Counted from the stretch's first letter, positions 27,200 to 40,807 are shown. The stretch: DNA of 64,000 nucleotides from Mycolicibacterium sp. P9-22 (GCF_008329585.1 NZ_NPKP01000004.1:62001-126000); one strand, 5' to 3'. Made by a program: numbers and translations. The notes: generated from the letters alone by a model not told the origin.

Positions 27200-30100
27200 T
27201 CATGACGGAACCGATACTTCGTCAGGCGCCAGCACATCGCACAAGCGATCGGCGAGCGCCCTGATCGTGGAAATATCTGTCGATCCGATACGAATACCTG
27301 TCTCCGCTTCGATGCGGGTGCGTACTTCCAGCGTGCCGAGCGAATCGAGACCGTACTCGGCGAGTGGGCGGTCCGGGTCGACCGACCGGCGCAGGATCAG
27401 GCTGATCTGCTCGGCGATCATCCTGCGCATCCGCGCCGGCCACTCGTCCCGCGGCAGCTCATGCAACTCTGCGAGGAATGCGCTGCCGGTGTTGCGCTGC
27501 CCCGACGATTGGAACGCCTCGGCGAACTTGCTCGTCTGGGCGAACGCGGCCAGCCACGGTGTGCCGACCACGGGCGCGTAACCGCTGTAGGCCCGATCGT
27601 GCCGCAGCAGGGTCTCGAACGCAAAGGCACCTTCCTCCGGTGCGATGGCGGCCTCGCTGCTCTCGGCCAGTGCCGCACCGGCGCCGATTTCCGACCACGG
27701 GCCCCATGCGATCGACGTGCCGGGCAGGCTCTGGCTGCGCCGCCAGTGGGTGAACGCATCCAGCCAGCTGTTCGCGGCGGCGTAGGCGCCCTGCCCCGGA
27801 GAGCCGACCAGAGCGGCAGCCGAGGAGAACACGCAGAACCAGTCCAGGGTCTGCTTGGCGGTCGCCCGGTGCAGGTTCAGCGCACCGTAGACCTTGGGCG
27901 CCCAGTCCCGTTCCACCAGGTCATCGGTGATGTTGGGGATCGCGGCATCTTCGATGACGGCGGCGCCGTGCAGCACACCGCGCAGCGGGAGGCCGGTGGC
28001 GCAGGCCGCCACGACCAGCCGTTCGGCGGTATCGGGTTCGGCGATGTCGCCGAGTTCGACCTCCACCTCGGTGCCGGCCCGACGGATCCGCTCGATGGCC
28101 TCCTTGGCGGCGGCCGACGGTACCGACCGGCCGTTGAGGATGATCCGGCCGGCGCCGGAGTCCGCGAGCTTCCCGGCCAGGAACAGACCGAGGCCACCGA
28201 GACCACCGGTGACGACATAGGCGCCGTCGCTGCGGACCGCCTGGGCCTCCTCGGGCGGTACGACCGCGTTGATCTGGCCACCGTGCGGGATATCGAGAAC
28301 AAGCTTGCCGGTGTGCTCGGCGGCACCCATCACCCGGATGGCGGTGGCGCCGTCCTCGAGGGGGTAGTGCGTGGTCTCGGGCAACGGCAGCACGCCATCG
28401 GCGATCTGCTGGTAGCAGACCTCCAGCAGCCGCCGCAGGGTGTCCGGGTCGGTCAGCGACAGCAGCGCCAGATCGACCGCATAGAACGACAGGTTGCGCC
28501 GGAACGGGAACAGCCCCATCCGGGTGTCACCGTAGATGTCGCGCTTGCCGATCTCGACGAACCGGCCGCCGAAGGACAGCAGTTCCAGGCCGGCCTTCTG
28601 GGCCGCGCCGGTCAGCGAGTTCAGCACAATATCCACGCCGTACCCGTCGGTGTCCCGGCGGATCTCGTCGGCGAAAGCCGTGCTGCGCGAATCGTAGACA
28701 TGCTCGATGCCCATGCCGCGCAGCAGTTCCCGGCGGGCTTCGCTGCCGGCGGTGGCGTAGATGTCCGCCCCGGCGGCACGCGCGATGGCGATCGCCGCCT
28801 GCCCCACACCGCCGGTGGCGGAGTGGATGAGCACCTTGTCACCGGCGCTGACGCGGGCCAGGTCGTGCAGGCTGTACCAGGCGGTGGCGTGGGCACTGGG
28901 CACCGCAGCAGCCCGGTTGGTCGGCAACCCCGGCGGCAGCGTGACCGCAAGGTTGGCATCGCAGGTCACGAACGTCGCCCAGGCGCCGTCGGCGGAGATG
29001 CCGCCGACCCGGTCGCCCACCTTGTGGCCGGTGACGCCCGGCCCGACGGCGGTGACCACACCGGCGAAATCCGCACCCAGCTTGGGCATCCGGCCCTCGA
29101 AGCTCGGGTACTTGCCGAACGCCACCAGGACGTCGGCGAAGTTCAGGTTGGACGCGGTGACCGAGACCTCGATCTGGCCCGGCCCGGGCGCGACCCGCTC
29201 GAAGGCGGCCAGCTCCAGGGACTGGATGTCACCGGGTGTGCGGATCTGCAGACGCATTCCCTCACGGGCCGGGTTGACCACCGTGGTGCGCCGCTCCTCG
29301 GGCCGCAGCGGCCCGGGGACCAGACGCGCCACGTACCACTTGGAACCGCGCCAGGCGGTCTCGTCCTCATCCGAACCCGACACCAGCTGCGCGGCGATCT
29401 GCGCGGCGTCGGTGTAGTCGTCGACATCGATCTGGGTGGTCTTCAGCTGCGGGAACTCGGTGCCGATCACCCGCACCAGACCACGCAGGCCGGCTTCGTC
29501 GAGGTTGGCCGAATCGTCGGAGAGCACGGTCTGGGCGTTGCGGGTCAGCACGTGCAGCCGCGGCGCCTCCCCCGGCGTCTCCGGCAGCTCGCGCACGATC
29601 TTGACCAGGTGGCGCACGTTGTCGCCACCGCGCACACCGGACTGCTCGTCGGTGACACCGTGCCGCGGCGGGGTGACCACCAGGACGTCGCCGAACTGCT
29701 GGGCCGCCAACTGCTCACGCAGACGTGCGGCGTGAGCGTCGTGGTCGGAGTGTTGCGGCCAGACCATCGTGGTGACGTCGATGTCGTGGCTCTTGAGCGC
29801 ATCGGCCAGCTTGGTGGCCAGCAGATCGGCGGCATCGGAGGTGCTGATCAGCAGCCACCGGCCGGCGTCGTGGTAGTCCACCTCGGGCAGTTCCTGATGA
29901 CGCCACTCGATGGTCAGCAGCCGGTCGCTGAAGGTGCGATCGCGCTGGCCACGGTCGGAGACACCGGTGCCGACGCGGAGGCCACCGACGGCGAGCAGCA
30001 CCGCACCGTTTTCGTCGAGCAGGTCGAGGTCCACCTCGACCGCGGCCGGGGTGACGCTGACGATCCGGGCGTAGCAGTAGTGCGCGTTACGGGTGGAGCC

Positions 30101-33100
30101 GTAGGCACGCAGGCGCCGCACTCCGAGCGGCAGCATCAGCGTGCCGGTGGTGTCGCTGCGCAGCACCGGGTGGGCGCCGACAGCCTGGAAGCAGGCGTCC
30201 AACAGGGCCGGGTGCACCCCGTAGGCGCCTTGCTGGGAGCGAATGGATCCCGGCAGCGCCACCTCGGCGAGCACCGAATCGGACGGGCCGTCTGAGGTGT
30301 CACGGTCGTTGATGTCACTGACGTTGACCGCCACCAGGCCGGCGAAGGCCGGGCCGTACTGCACGCCGCGCTGGCTGTACCAGCCGCGCATCTCGGCACC
30401 GTCCACCCGCAGCGGGTGCGCCGCGATCACGGCGTCGATGTCCACGGCGGCGGGCGCGGTGTCGTCCGCGCCGGTACGCAGTGCGGCCGTGGCGCGCTTG
30501 ACCTGTTCGCCCTGCAGGTAGGTCTCCACCGCGAAGTCTGCGGCACCTGTCCCGGTGACCGTGGCGGCCGCGGAGACCTCGGTGTTCTCCTCCAGCAGCA
30601 GCAGCTGGTCGAAGCTGATGTCGTGCACCTCACCGGTGTCGCCGAGGACGGTGCGGGCGGCGGCCAGCGCCATCTCGCAGTACGCGGCGCCGGGCAGCGC
30701 GGCGACGTTGTGCACCTGGTGGTCTCCCAGCCAGGGCTGGGTCTCGGTGCCGACGTCGGCCTGCCAGGCATGGCGTTCGGGCTCTTCGGGCAGCCGCACG
30801 TGCGCGCCCAGCAGCGGATGCACGGCGATCGTGGCACCGCCGGGCGCCAGTTCGTGCGGGTCGCGCACGAGCATGAGCTCGCGGTGCGTCCAGGTCGGCA
30901 GCGGGGCGTCGACCAGGTTGCCGGACGGATAGAGCACCGAGAAGTCGATCCGGGCGCCGGCGTTGTGCAGGTCGGCGAGCACACCGCGCAGGCCGTACGG
31001 CAGTTCCTGTTCGCGCCGCACGCTGGCCAGGGCGGCGTGACTGATGTCGAGGCTGCTGGCCGTCTGGTCCACGGCGTGGGTCAGCAGCGGATGCGGGGAC
31101 AGCTCGGTGAATACCCGGTAGCCGTCTTCCAGGGCGGCCTGCACAGCGGCGGCGAAGCGCACCGCATGGCGCAGGTTGTCCACCCAGTAGTCGGCATCGA
31201 AGTCGGCGATATCGCGCGGGTCATACAGCGTCGCCGAGTAGTACTCCACGCTCGGCTCGGACGGATCCAGCTCCTCCAGCGCGTCGGCGAGGTCGTCGAG
31301 GATCGGATCGACCTGCGGCGAGTGCGATGCCACGTCCACGGCCACCTCGCGGGCCATCACGTCGCGGCTCTCCCAGTCGGCCACCAGCTCGCGGATCGAT
31401 TCCTTGGCCCCACCCACCACGGTCGACTTGGGCGATGCGACCACCGACAGCACCACATCGTTGATACCGCGCGCGGCGAGCTCGGAGAGCACCTGCTGGG
31501 CAGGCAGTTCGACCGAGGCCATCGCGCCGGATCCGGCGATGGTGGCCATCAGCTTGGACCGCCGGCAGATCACCTTGACACCGTCTTCGAGGGTCAGCAC
31601 ACCGGAGACCACGGCCGCGGCGACCTCGCCCATCGAGTGGCCGATGACCGCGCCGGGCAGCACGCCGTAGGCCTTCAAGGTCGCGGCCAGCGCCACCTGC
31701 ATGGTGAAGACGGTCGGCTGCACCTTGTTGATGCCGGTCACGGTGACCGAGGAACGCAGTTCTTCGGTGACCGAGAAGCCGGACTCGGCGGCGATCAGCG
31801 GTTCGATCTCGGCGACGGCCGCCGCGAAGGCGGGCTCGCTCGCGAGCAGGCCGGCGCCCATGGCCGCCCACTGCGACCCCTGGCCGGAGAACACCATCAC
31901 CGGGCCGCGATCGCCCTTGGCGACCGCGCTCTGATAGGGGGTCTCGCCGCCGGCGACCTCACGCAGCGCCGCGATGAGGGTGGCGTGATCGTGGGCCAGC
32001 ACCGTGGTGCGCACCGGACGGTGCGCCCGGCGGCGGACCAGTGTGTAGGCCAGATCGTGCAGGTTCAGGGTGTCGGTGCGGTCCGCGACCCAGTCGGCCA
32101 GCCGGCCGGCGGTGCTGCGCAGCCCCTCGGCCGAAGTCGACGACAGCACGAAGATCTGTGGCCCCTCCGCGGCGGCGGTGCTGCCCGCGGTGGCCGGGGC
32201 CTCCTCCAGGATCGCGTGCACGTTGGTGCCGGACAGACCGTAGGCCGAGACCGCGGCGCGACGGGGCTGATCACCGGCGGGCCACGGAGCGGCGGCCGTC
32301 GGCACGTACAGATCAGTTTTGATGCTCGCCAGCTCGTCGGGGAGCTTGTTGAAGTGGATGTTCGGCGGGACCGTGGCGTGCTGCAGGGCGAGCACGCTCT
32401 TGATGAGCCCGATGGTTCCCGAAGCGGACTGGGAGTGCCCGAAATTGGTCTTGGACGAGCCGAGTGCGACCGGGCCGGCGCCGCCGTAGACCGCGGCCAG
32501 GCTGGAGTACTCGATCGGGTCACCGACCGGGGTGCCGGTGCCGTGCGCCTCTATCAGGCCGATGGTCTGCGCGTCGATCGCGCCGACCGCCAGTGCCTCT
32601 TGGTAGACGGCCGCCTGCGCGTCGCGCGACGGGGTGGCGATGTTGACGGTGTGGCCGTCCTGATTGGCGGCGGTGCCGCGGACCACCGCGAGAATCCGGT
32701 CGCCGTCACGCTCGGCGTCGGCGAGCCGCTTGAGCAGCACCACGCCGACTGCCTCCCCGGGGACGAAGCCGTCCGCCGAGGCGTCGAACGCATGGCAGTG
32801 CCCGGTCGGCGAGAGCATGCCCTGGGCCGAACCCGAGGACAACTTGCGCGGCTCCAGCACGATGTTCACGCCACCGGCGAGCACCAGGTCGCTCTCGCGC
32901 TCGTGCAGGCTGCGGGTGCCCATGTGCAGGGCGAGCAGCCCCGAGGAGCACGCCGAGTCCACCGACGAGGACAGGCCACGGAGACCGAGGTGGTAGGAGA
33001 TGCGCCCGGAGGCGAGACTGAAGTTGTTACCGGTGAAGCCGTACGGCCCCTCGATGGCGTGGGCATCGGCCGCGACCAGTTGGTAATCGCCATGGGTGAG

Positions 33101-33481
33101 GCCCATGAACACGCCGGTGCGCGAGCCCTCCAGGGACGCCGGATCGACGCCGGCGTGCTCGATGGCCTCCCACGCCGTCTCCAGCAGCAGCCGGTGCTGC
33201 GGGTCGACGGCGGTGGCCTCACGGTCGCTGATACCGAAGAAGTCGGCGTCGAAACCCGCCACGTCCTCGAGGAAGGCGCCCCACTTGGACACCGAGCGGC
33301 CGGGGACTCCCGGTTCGGGGTCGTAATACTCGTCGGCATCCCAGCGGCTTTCCGGGATCGTGGTGACGAAGTCCTGACCATTGAGCAGCGCCTGCCACAT
33401 TTGGTCAGGTGAGTCGATTCCGCCAGGCAATCGGCACGCCATCCCGATGACGGCGACCGCTGTGACAGGTGTCTCAACCAC
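27200..33481 (-). CDS. pks5: Mycocerosic-acid-synthase-like iterative type I polyketide synthase
   Basis: About 2093 residues, the size of Mas/Pks5. Domains in order: KS (about 8-430; Cys in DSACSSGL, His in [12 protein letters not shown] and [10 protein letters not shown]), AT (520-830; GHSMGE), DH (880-1160; [18 protein letters not shown], Asp in [10 protein letters not shown]), ER (1400-1710; [10 protein letters not shown]), KR (1730-1940; [15 protein letters not shown]) and ACP (last 90; [11 protein letters not shown]). A full reducing set with an AT of this type makes methyl-branched acids from methylmalonyl-CoA. It has no thioesterase, so product release needs the PapA protein. In M. 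smegmatis a pks5 homologue makes the lipooligosaccharide acyl chains. GTG 33481 preferred over TTG 33490: GAGG lies about 10 bases before it. Confidence 0.94.
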   Translation of the reverse strand: MVETPVTAVAVIGMACRLPGGIDSPDQMWQALLNGQDFVTTIPESRWDADEYYDPEPGVPGRSVSKWGAFLEDVAGFDADFFGISDREATAVDPQHRLLLETAWEAIEHAGVDPASLEGSRTGVFMGLTHGDYQLVAADAHAIEGPYGFTGNNFSLASGRISYHLGLRGLSSSVDSACSSGLLALHMGTRSLHERESDLVLAGGVNIVLEPRKLSSGSAQGMLSPTGHCHAFDASADGFVPGEAVGVVLLKRLADAERDGDRILAVVRGTAANQDGHTVNIATPSRDAQAAVYQEALAVGAIDAQTIGLIEAHGTGTPVGDPIEYSSLAAVYGGAGPVALGSSKTNFGHSQSASGTIGLIKSVLALQHATVPPNIHFNKLPDELASIKTDLYVPTAAAPWPAGDQPRRAAVSAYGLSGTNVHAILEEAPATAGSTAAAEGPQIFVLSSTSAEGLRSTAGRLADWVADRTDTLNLHDLAYTLVRRRAHRPVRTTVLAHDHATLIAALREVAGGETPYQSAVAKGDRGPVMVFSGQGSQWAAMGAGLLASEPAFAAAVAEIEPLIAAESGFSVTEELRSSVTVTGINKVQPTVFTMQVALAATLKAYGVLPGAVIGHSMGEVAAAVVSGVLTLEDGVKVICRRSKLMATIAGSGAMASVELPAQQVLSELAARGINDVVLSVVASPKSTVVGGAKESIRELVADWESRDVMAREVAVDVASHSPQVDPILDDLADALEELDPSEPSVEYYSATLYDPRDIADFDADYWVDNLRHAVRFAAAVQAALEDGYRVFTELSPHPLLTHAVDQTASSLDISHAALASVRREQELPYGLRGVLADLHNAGARIDFSVLYPSGNLVDAPLPTWTHRELMLVRDPHELAPGGATIAVHPLLGAHVRLPEEPERHAWQADVGTETQPWLGDHQVHNVAALPGAAYCEMALAAARTVLGDTGEVHDISFDQLLLLEENTEVSAAATVTGTGAADFAVETYLQGEQVKRATAALRTGADDTAPAAVDIDAVIAAHPLRVDGAEMRGWYSQRGVQYGPAFAGLVAVNVSDINDRDTSDGPSDSVLAEVALPGSIRSQQGAYGVHPALLDACFQAVGAHPVLRSDTTGTLMLPLGVRRLRAYGSTRNAHYCYARIVSVTPAAVEVDLDLLDENGAVLLAVGGLRVGTGVSDRGQRDRTFSDRLLTIEWRHQELPEVDYHDAGRWLLISTSDAADLLATKLADALKSHDIDVTTMVWPQHSDHDAHAARLREQLAAQQFGDVLVVTPPRHGVTDEQSGVRGGDNVRHLVKIVRELPETPGEAPRLHVLTRNAQTVLSDDSANLDEAGLRGLVRVIGTEFPQLKTTQIDVDDYTDAAQIAAQLVSGSDEDETAWRGSKWYVARLVPGPLRPEERRTTVVNPAREGMRLQIRTPGDIQSLELAAFERVAPGPGQIEVSVTASNLNFADVLVAFGKYPSFEGRMPKLGADFAGVVTAVGPGVTGHKVGDRVGGISADGAWATFVTCDANLAVTLPPGLPTNRAAAVPSAHATAWYSLHDLARVSAGDKVLIHSATGGVGQAAIAIARAAGADIYATAGSEARRELLRGMGIEHVYDSRSTAFADEIRRDTDGYGVDIVLNSLTGAAQKAGLELLSFGGRFVEIGKRDIYGDTRMGLFPFRRNLSFYAVDLALLSLTDPDTLRRLLEVCYQQIADGVLPLPETTHYPLEDGATAIRVMGAAEHTGKLVLDIPHGGQINAVVPPEEAQAVRSDGAYVVTGGLGGLGLFLAGKLADSGAGRIILNGRSVPSAAAKEAIERIRRAGTEVEVELGDIAEPDTAERLVVAACATGLPLRGVLHGAAVIEDAAIPNITDDLVERDWAPKVYGALNLHRATAKQTLDWFCVFSSAAALVGSPGQGAYAAANSWLDAFTHWRRSQSLPGTSIAWGPWSEIGAGAALAESSEAAIAPEEGAFAFETLLRHDRAYSGYAPVVGTPWLAAFAQTSKFAEAFQSSGQRNTGSAFLAELHELPRDEWPARMRRMIAEQISLILRRSVDPDRPLAEYGLDSLGTLEVRTRIEAETGIRIGSTDISTIRALADRLCDVLAPDEVSVPS

Positions 33482-33800
33482 GTAGTTCAAACCTCTTCCA
33501 GGCGGGTACTGCTGGACCGAGCAAGCAAGTCTGCGGCGTGTGGACCACCTTGGGCGCCTTTGCGCGCAGGCCCTGTTTCCTTTCCCGCACCCTGCTGAGA
33601 CTCGTCCGTGAGTCGGTAGCGTAGTCGTCTCCGTTGACGATGGCGTTAAAAACTGAGCAAATCCAGTGAGGACTCTACAGCTTCAAGAGCCGCGACGCGC
33701 AGGCTACACCAGCTACATCCTCTTCATCCAGCAACTTTCCGATAGTGCCGCAACCTGCGGATCCATTGTCTTATTGACGTTTTAGTAAATGTGATGCGGC
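33482..33800. other. AT-rich leader region upstream of the PKS gene
   Basis: About 320 bases without a gene on either strand. The part 33640-33800 is clearly richer in A+T than the flanking genes, with runs such as TTTTTAACG on the minus strand. If the promoter at 33784-33812 is real, this would be a 5' untranslated leader of nearly 300 bases, unusually long. No riboswitch family was recognised. Confidence 0.45.
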
Positions 33801-33812
33801 TCACCTTGTCAA
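33784..33812 (-). promoter_or_regulatory. Candidate promoter of the PKS operon
   Basis: On the minus strand a perfect TTGACA (33807-33812) is followed after 17 bases by TTTACT (33784-33789), a fair -10. The predicted start is near 33777. It overlaps the end of the small ORF at 33801-33914. Exact -35 consensus at correct spacing is uncommon in this GC-rich window. Confidence 0.4.
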
Positions 33813-33914
33813 CCCAGGTATTAGCCAGAGCTCAGTCCAGCAAACAAGTTTGGCAAACTTACCATCGGCTTCGGTAGCCGCCCCGAAGCCCATCGGGGCG
33901 TCCAGCTCATTCAT
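33801..33914 (-). CDS. Possible 37-residue peptide with strong ribosome binding site
   Basis: ATG at 33914 with AGGAGG exactly 7 bases upstream and GGAGGTGA complementary to the 16S rRNA tail, one of the strongest translation start contexts in the window. The peptide begins MNELDAPMGFGAATE and ends WTELWLIPGLTR; it has one Cys and two Trp and no membrane helix or known motif. A perfect 8-base hairpin (33879-33900, CGCCCCGA/TCGGGGCG, 6-base loop) lies within codons 5-12. It ends about 320 bases before the PKS start, same strand. It may be a leader peptide or a real small protein; there is no homologue I recognise. Confidence 0.42.
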   Translation of the reverse strand: MNELDAPMGFGAATEADGKFAKLVCWTELWLIPGLTR

Positions 33915-34252
33915 AGATTCACCTCCTCGGCAGCGACTAGCACTGGAAACACCCGTAACAACTACCCCAGAGTAAGGAGCTGGGCCGTCCGCTGCGCCGG
34001 TTTTTGCGTCGATAGACGCGGCGACGGACACCTCGTGGGCAATTTGGCGATGCGTAACGGAAACCGCGCGTACCGGTGCCGCGACCATTCCTGCGGCGAC
34101 CGACTGGAGTTCCGCTTCTGGAGGCGTTCCACAGCAATGGCACAGCCAACTATCGGGACCCCCAGCAATATCCTGCGACCGGCGGTACCACCTGCATATT
34201 TGCGGGGGCAAGCAAAACTTCGGGCAACCGAAACGGCCCTTCGGGGACAGGT
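33915..34252. other. Intergenic region between small ORF and lipL-like gene
   Basis: About 340 bases with no supported gene. Short inverted repeats exist (GCGTC-GATA-GACGC at 34006-34019; CCGAA-N7-TTCGG at 34228-34244), but none is followed by a T-run in the direction needed to end the lipL-like transcript. Open frames crossing here on both strands lack coding character. Confidence 0.4.
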
Positions 34253-35566
34253 TCAGACGGCGGCCGCGGACGGCCCCGCGAACGCCGTTCCGAGCCGCGG
34301 AACGGCCTGGAATCCACGGTCCCGCGCGCGCGCCGCGCCGTGCCGGACGAGCGCCGCGGTGGCCACGAAGCCAGCCTGATCAGCCACCACCAGCGGGGTG
34401 AGCAGACGGTTGTGCACGTAGCCGAAGGCAAGTCCGGTGGCCGGATCGGCCCAGCCGAGCGAGCCGCCCAGCCCGACGTGCCCGAAGCCCGGCAGCACGC
34501 CGGGAAAAGGCAGCGAGTGGTAGCCGAGGTGGAAGGCCATCGGCAGCCCGAGCGAGCCGTCCGGATGCAGGCTGCGCGGCCCGGTCAGGCCCGCCACCAA
34601 GTCAGGGGACAGGAACCTGGTGCCGTCGAGGTCTCCCCCGTTGGCGATCGCACCGTACATCCGGGCCAGTGCGCGCGCCGTCGCGACGCCGTTGGCCGAC
34701 GCCATCTCGCTGTCCAGCAGCGGAGTGTCGCCCTGCACCATCGACTTCATCCCGGGGAAGTACAGCGCTCCGAGGCCACCGGAGATCGGCAGTGCGGCTA
34801 GATGCGGGGCCACCGCATTGAAGATCGGATTCTGCAGGTGCCGCTGCGGACCGATGATCTGTGCCGGCTGAGTCGGCGCTGCCACCGGTGGACGGCCCAG
34901 GTGCACACCGTCGACATCGAGTGGCGCCGCCAGCTCCCGGCGGAACAGCTCGCGCATCCCGAGGCCGGTCACCGAGCGGGCCAGGCCCGAGACCAGCCAG
35001 CCGTAGGTCACCGCGTGGTAGGCCGGGCGCCCGCGTAGCAGCCCGGCGGGGGCGGCGGCGATACGCTCCTCCATCTTCACGTGGTCGAGCAGATCGGCCC
35101 TGCTGACCCCGTTGAGCTGCGACAGACCGGCCCGGTGCCGCAGCACCTCGCGAACCGTGATCTCGGCCTTGCCGTTGACGCCGAACTCGGGCCAGTACTC
35201 GGCCATCGGTGCGTCGTAGTCGATGAGTCCACGGTCCACCAGGCGGTGGATGACGGTGGAGGCCATCCCCTTCGTCGCGGAGAACACCATGGCACCGGTG
35301 TCCGCGGTCCAGTGCTGCCGGCCGGCCCGGTCGGCCCAGCCCGTCCAGACGTCGACGACCGGGACACCGTCCAGATAGACCGACAACGCGCCGCCGCCCA
35401 GCCGGCGGTGGCCGAACAGCTTGGAGAATGCCGACACCGCGCATGCGAAGTTGGGGTCTGCCGCACCCTGGACCCCGCGGGGCAGCCGGCTGTCATGGGG
35501 GGCCGCAGCGCTATTGCCGCTCTCGGTGGGTGCCGCGCTGCACTCACCGTTTATTGCGTAGGACAC
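34253..35566 (-). CDS. lipL: Beta-lactamase-fold serine esterase (LipL-like)
   Basis: 437 residues. The class C beta-lactamase/esterase nucleophile motif is FSATKGMAS (SxxK) near residue 100; a second motif Tyr is in AYHAVTYGWL and a third-box equivalent GHVGLGGSLGWADP lies near the C-terminus. Members hydrolyse short-chain esters; M. tuberculosis LipL (Rv1497) occupies the same position next to meaB. No signal peptide is seen. The start at GTG 35566 is preferred over TTG 35572 because of a TAAATT -10-like box close upstream; neither has a good ribosome binding site. A role in trimming the acylated glycolipid is possible but unproven. Confidence 0.82.
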   Translation of the reverse strand: MSYAINGECSAAPTESGNSAAAPHDSRLPRGVQGAADPNFACAVSAFSKLFGHRRLGGGALSVYLDGVPVVDVWTGWADRAGRQHWTADTGAMVFSATKGMASTVIHRLVDRGLIDYDAPMAEYWPEFGVNGKAEITVREVLRHRAGLSQLNGVSRADLLDHVKMEERIAAAPAGLLRGRPAYHAVTYGWLVSGLARSVTGLGMRELFRRELAAPLDVDGVHLGRPPVAAPTQPAQIIGPQRHLQNPIFNAVAPHLAALPISGGLGALYFPGMKSMVQGDTPLLDSEMASANGVATARALARMYGAIANGGDLDGTRFLSPDLVAGLTGPRSLHPDGSLGLPMAFHLGYHSLPFPGVLPGFGHVGLGGSLGWADPATGLAFGYVHNRLLTPLVVADQAGFVATAALVRHGAARARDRGFQAVPRLGTAFAGPSAAAV

Positions 35567-35662
35567 AGTCAAACCAATTTACCTCGTAGTCTGGCTAACT
35601 AGCGAGGGCCGTTACCTATCCGTGAGACCAGGCTGGTTCCCCGATCGGTAACCTTGCCCAGC

Positions 35663-36640
35663 TCACCCGTCCGCGGCATCGAGGATCTGCTGGGCCGCCA
35701 GCGCCGGGGTCAGTTCACCGTCGAGCACCTGACGCTCCAGCTCGGACCGGATGCGCTTGACCTCAGGATTGCCGAGCACCCGGTCCAGCACTGTGTCCCG
35801 GACCATCGCCCACGTCCAGTTCACCAGCTGCTTGCGGCGGCGGGCGTCGAACTCCCCGGCATCGGTCAACACCTTGCGATGGTTCTCGACGGTCTCCCAC
35901 AACTCGGCAAGTCCAGCACCGGTCAACGCACTCATCGTGAGAACGGGTGGCCGCCAAAGGGTTTCGCGCGGATAGATGAGGCGCAGCGCACCGGTGAGCT
36001 CGCGCGCGGCGGCGTTCGCCTCCACCGCGTGCTCGCCGTCGGCCTTGTTGACCACCACCACATCGGCGAGCTCCAGGACACCTTTCTTGATGCCCTGCAA
36101 CTGATCGCCGGTCCGGGCCAGGGTCAGGAAGACGAAGCTGTCCACCATGTCGGACACCGTCACCTCGGACTGCCCGACCCCCACCGTCTCGACGAGGATG
36201 ACGTCGAACCCGGCCGCCTCCAGCAGCACGATCGTCTCGCGGGTCGCGCGGGCCACCCCGCCGAGGGTTCCCGAGGTAGGTGACGGACGGATATACGCGT
36301 CCGGGTGCACAGCAAGCTTGGCCATCCGGGTCTTGTCGCCGAGGATCGACCCACCGGTGCGTGTCGAGGACGGATCGACGGCCAGCACGGCCACCCGGTG
36401 CCCGGCGTCGATCAGATGCATACCGAGCGCCTCGATGGTCGTCGACTTCCCGACGCCCGGCACGCCGGTGATGCCGACGTGGATGGCACTGCCGGCTTCC
36501 GGCATGAGCTCCAGCAGCAGCTCCTGGGCCTGCTGCCGGTGATCGGGCCGTGTCGACTCGACGAGGGTGATCGCCCGCGCCAGACCCGAGCGGTCACCGC
36601 CGCGCACCGCCGCGGCCAGCTCGCCCACTGATGGGCTCAT
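35663..36640 (-). CDS. meaB: Methylmalonyl-CoA mutase-associated GTPase MeaB (ArgK family)
   Basis: 325 residues. The G3E GTPase features are visible: Walker A GVPGVGKST near residue 62, VLAVDPSSTRTGGSILGDKTRM (switch region) and VVNKADGE (NKxD). MeaB protects and reloads the adenosylcobalamin of methylmalonyl-CoA mutase. Its ATG follows the mutB stop with no base between them, so they are co-translated. M. tuberculosis Rv1496 is equivalent, but the mazEF4 genes that I recall between mutB and Rv1496 there are absent here. Confidence 0.95.
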   Translation of the reverse strand: MSPSVGELAAAVRGGDRSGLARAITLVESTRPDHRQQAQELLLELMPEAGSAIHVGITGVPGVGKSTTIEALGMHLIDAGHRVAVLAVDPSSTRTGGSILGDKTRMAKLAVHPDAYIRPSPTSGTLGGVARATRETIVLLEAAGFDVILVETVGVGQSEVTVSDMVDSFVFLTLARTGDQLQGIKKGVLELADVVVVNKADGEHAVEANAAARELTGALRLIYPRETLWRPPVLTMSALTGAGLAELWETVENHRKVLTDAGEFDARRRKQLVNWTWAMVRDTVLDRVLGNPEVKRIRSELERQVLDGELTPALAAQQILDAADG

Positions 36641-38908
<2,268 letters not shown>

Positions 38909-38910
38909 GA

Positions 38911-40746
38911 TCAGGCCCCCAGACGGGTGAGCAGGGTCGCCAGCGCCTCGACGGCGTTGATCTTCGCGGTCAGGTACTCATCGGGACGCGCCACCGCCTC
39001 GCCGATGGCCCTCTCCGGCCCGGCGAGATAGATGTGCGCGGCGCCGGCGCCGCGGGCGGCAGCCACGACGGCCTCCGCCTCGGTGCCGTATCGGGCGTCG
39101 GTGCCGCAGATCACCACGGCGCGGTGGCCGTCGACGGCCGCCGCGACCGCGGCCGCGTCGACCGTGCCGGGGTTGACGGCCTCGATGCCGCCCGAGGCCA
39201 GCAGGTTGGCGGCGAAGGTGGTCCGGATGTTGTGCTCGGCCAGCGGGCCCAGTGGCAGCAGTACCGCCTCGGGCCGTTTGCCGTGCTCGGCAAGGTAGGC
39301 ATCCGAGCGGTCCCGCAGCGCCTCGAACCCGGCCGCGTACCGCGCGATGCCGGTGGCCTCGCCGGCCTGCGGGAGTGGCTTCTCCCCCAGGTTCGGGAAC
39401 TCGTTGACGCCGGTGAGCGAGGTTCGGCGGTGCGCGATGTCCTCGGCGCGCTTGTCACGCACCGCGGCTATCTGCTCGGCGAGGTGATCGCGGGCTGCGG
39501 TGAATCCGCCACGCGACTCCAGGTCCTGGAAATGTGCCCAGGCCTGCTCGGCCAGCTGCGCCGTCAGGTCCTCGACGAACCACGACCCGGCCGACGGGTC
39601 CAGCACCCGGCCCAGATGAGATTCCTCCAGCAGCAGCAGCTGCGTGTTGCGCGCCATGCGCCGGGTGAAACTGGTTGCCGCACCGGGTAATCCACCGGGA
39701 ATGGCGGCATCGAACGGCTCCACCAGTACGGTGTCGGCACCGCCGACGCCGGCGGCGAATGCGGCCAGCGTGGTGCGCAACATGTTCACCCAGGGGTCAC
39801 GCCGACTCATCATCGGCGCCGAGGAGACCGCGTGCAGCACAGCGGCACCGGCCGAACTGTCACCGGCGACCTCGGCCACCCGCGCCCACAACCGGCGCGC
39901 GGCACGCAGTTTCGCGATCGTCATGAACTGGTCGTCGTCGGCGGCGAAGCGGAAACTGATCTGGCGCAGCGCATCGGAGACGCTCAGGCCGCCCTCGGTC
40001 AGCAGCCGCAGGTAACTCACCCCGGCCGCGATGGCTCCGGCCAACTCCAAGGACGCGCTGGCACCCAGGTTGTGCAGCGCGGGACCGTCGACCGTGACGG
40101 CGCGGACCCCGGTCTGACCGGCCGTTCGCGTGGCGATCGCGGTGACGTCGTCGATGCCGGCCGCCGCCCGTCCGCTCATCGGTGCGGTCAGCGGGTCGGC
40201 GCCCAGATCCAGTGACAACCGGCCGCGCTGTTCGTCGTCGAAGTCGGCGACGAGCGCCAGCACGGCGTCGGCTGCGGCGACGTAGTCCACGCCCGCGTCC
40301 AGCACCACCGGCACGAGATCGAGGTACACCCCGTCGAGCAGGCGGTCCAGTTCGGATGCGGCCACGCCGCTCGTCCCGGCCGACCCGACCCGCAGCACCA
40401 GCGCGCTGGTGCCCTCGGTCAGCGCCAGCAGCAGCGCGCCGTTGGCCTCCGAGGTACCGGAGGCGGCCGCCGGGAACTGCTCGGCGATCTTCCAGCCACT
40501 CAGCACATCGCGGCGGGCATCCCCGCCGCGGGCGAACGGCCACTGCCCGGGCAGCGGCAACTCGGGAACCGCGTCCAGGGCGGTGTAGAGCGGCCGCACC
40601 GGGAAACCTTCATAAGTCGGCGAGTCGAGCAGCCGCTCCGGTTCGGCAGGCAGATCCGCGGCCTCGCGCCGCAAGCTCTTCGCCAGCACGCCGGCCACAC
40701 CGGAGCGCCAGCGCTCGCGATCCGATTCAATGACGCTCGAGGACAC
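38911..40746 (-). CDS. mutA: Methylmalonyl-CoA mutase small subunit
   Basis: 611 residues. It is homologous to the barrel of MutB ([62 protein letters not shown]), but the C-terminal domain lacks the DxHxxG cobalamin motif, as expected for the non-catalytic subunit of the heterodimer. First gene of mutA-mutB-meaB. GTG 40746 has AGGAG 6 bases upstream. A TAATCT box and an adjoining palindrome lie 40-60 bases upstream. Confidence 0.96.
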   Translation of the reverse strand: MSSSVIESDRERWRSGVAGVLAKSLRREAADLPAEPERLLDSPTYEGFPVRPLYTALDAVPELPLPGQWPFARGGDARRDVLSGWKIAEQFPAAASGTSEANGALLLALTEGTSALVLRVGSAGTSGVAASELDRLLDGVYLDLVPVVLDAGVDYVAAADAVLALVADFDDEQRGRLSLDLGADPLTAPMSGRAAAGIDDVTAIATRTAGQTGVRAVTVDGPALHNLGASASLELAGAIAAGVSYLRLLTEGGLSVSDALRQISFRFAADDDQFMTIAKLRAARRLWARVAEVAGDSSAGAAVLHAVSSAPMMSRRDPWVNMLRTTLAAFAAGVGGADTVLVEPFDAAIPGGLPGAATSFTRRMARNTQLLLLEESHLGRVLDPSAGSWFVEDLTAQLAEQAWAHFQDLESRGGFTAARDHLAEQIAAVRDKRAEDIAHRRTSLTGVNEFPNLGEKPLPQAGEATGIARYAAGFEALRDRSDAYLAEHGKRPEAVLLPLGPLAEHNIRTTFAANLLASGGIEAVNPGTVDAAAVAAAVDGHRAVVICGTDARYGTEAEAVVAAARGAGAAHIYLAGPERAIGEAVARPDEYLTAKINAVEALATLLTRLGA

Positions 40747-40785
40747 TCGCGGCTCCTGGGTTAAAAAGCGTTGTCTGACTTAGTG

Positions 40786-40807
40786 AGATTAGCCAGCTGT
40801 GACTGGC
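40786..40807 (-). promoter_or_regulatory. Candidate promoter and palindrome upstream of mutA
   Basis: TAATCT (-10-like, 40786-40791, minus strand) is directly preceded by a perfect 5-base inverted repeat GCCAG-N6-CTGGC (40792-40807), lying in the -10/-35 spacer. A repressor or activator site is possible. No cobalamin riboswitch is seen. Confidence 0.35.

Noticed and set aside
29000..30800. DH motif of the PKS with Asn in place of Gly (HxxxNxxxxP) as a sign of inactivation
   Set aside because: The catalytic His and Asp remain, and as I recall Mas-like synthases share this variant, so it is probably normal for the family.
27461..33412. Very long plus-strand frames (944 and 998 codons) opposite the PKS
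   Set aside because: Translations are rich in Arg, Gly, His and Gln with no domain; they are shadows of the PKS.
33801..34211. 136-codon form of the small ORF upstream of the PKS
   Set aside because: The upstream part has no coding character or ribosome binding site; only the ATG at 33914 has a strong site, so the short form was kept.
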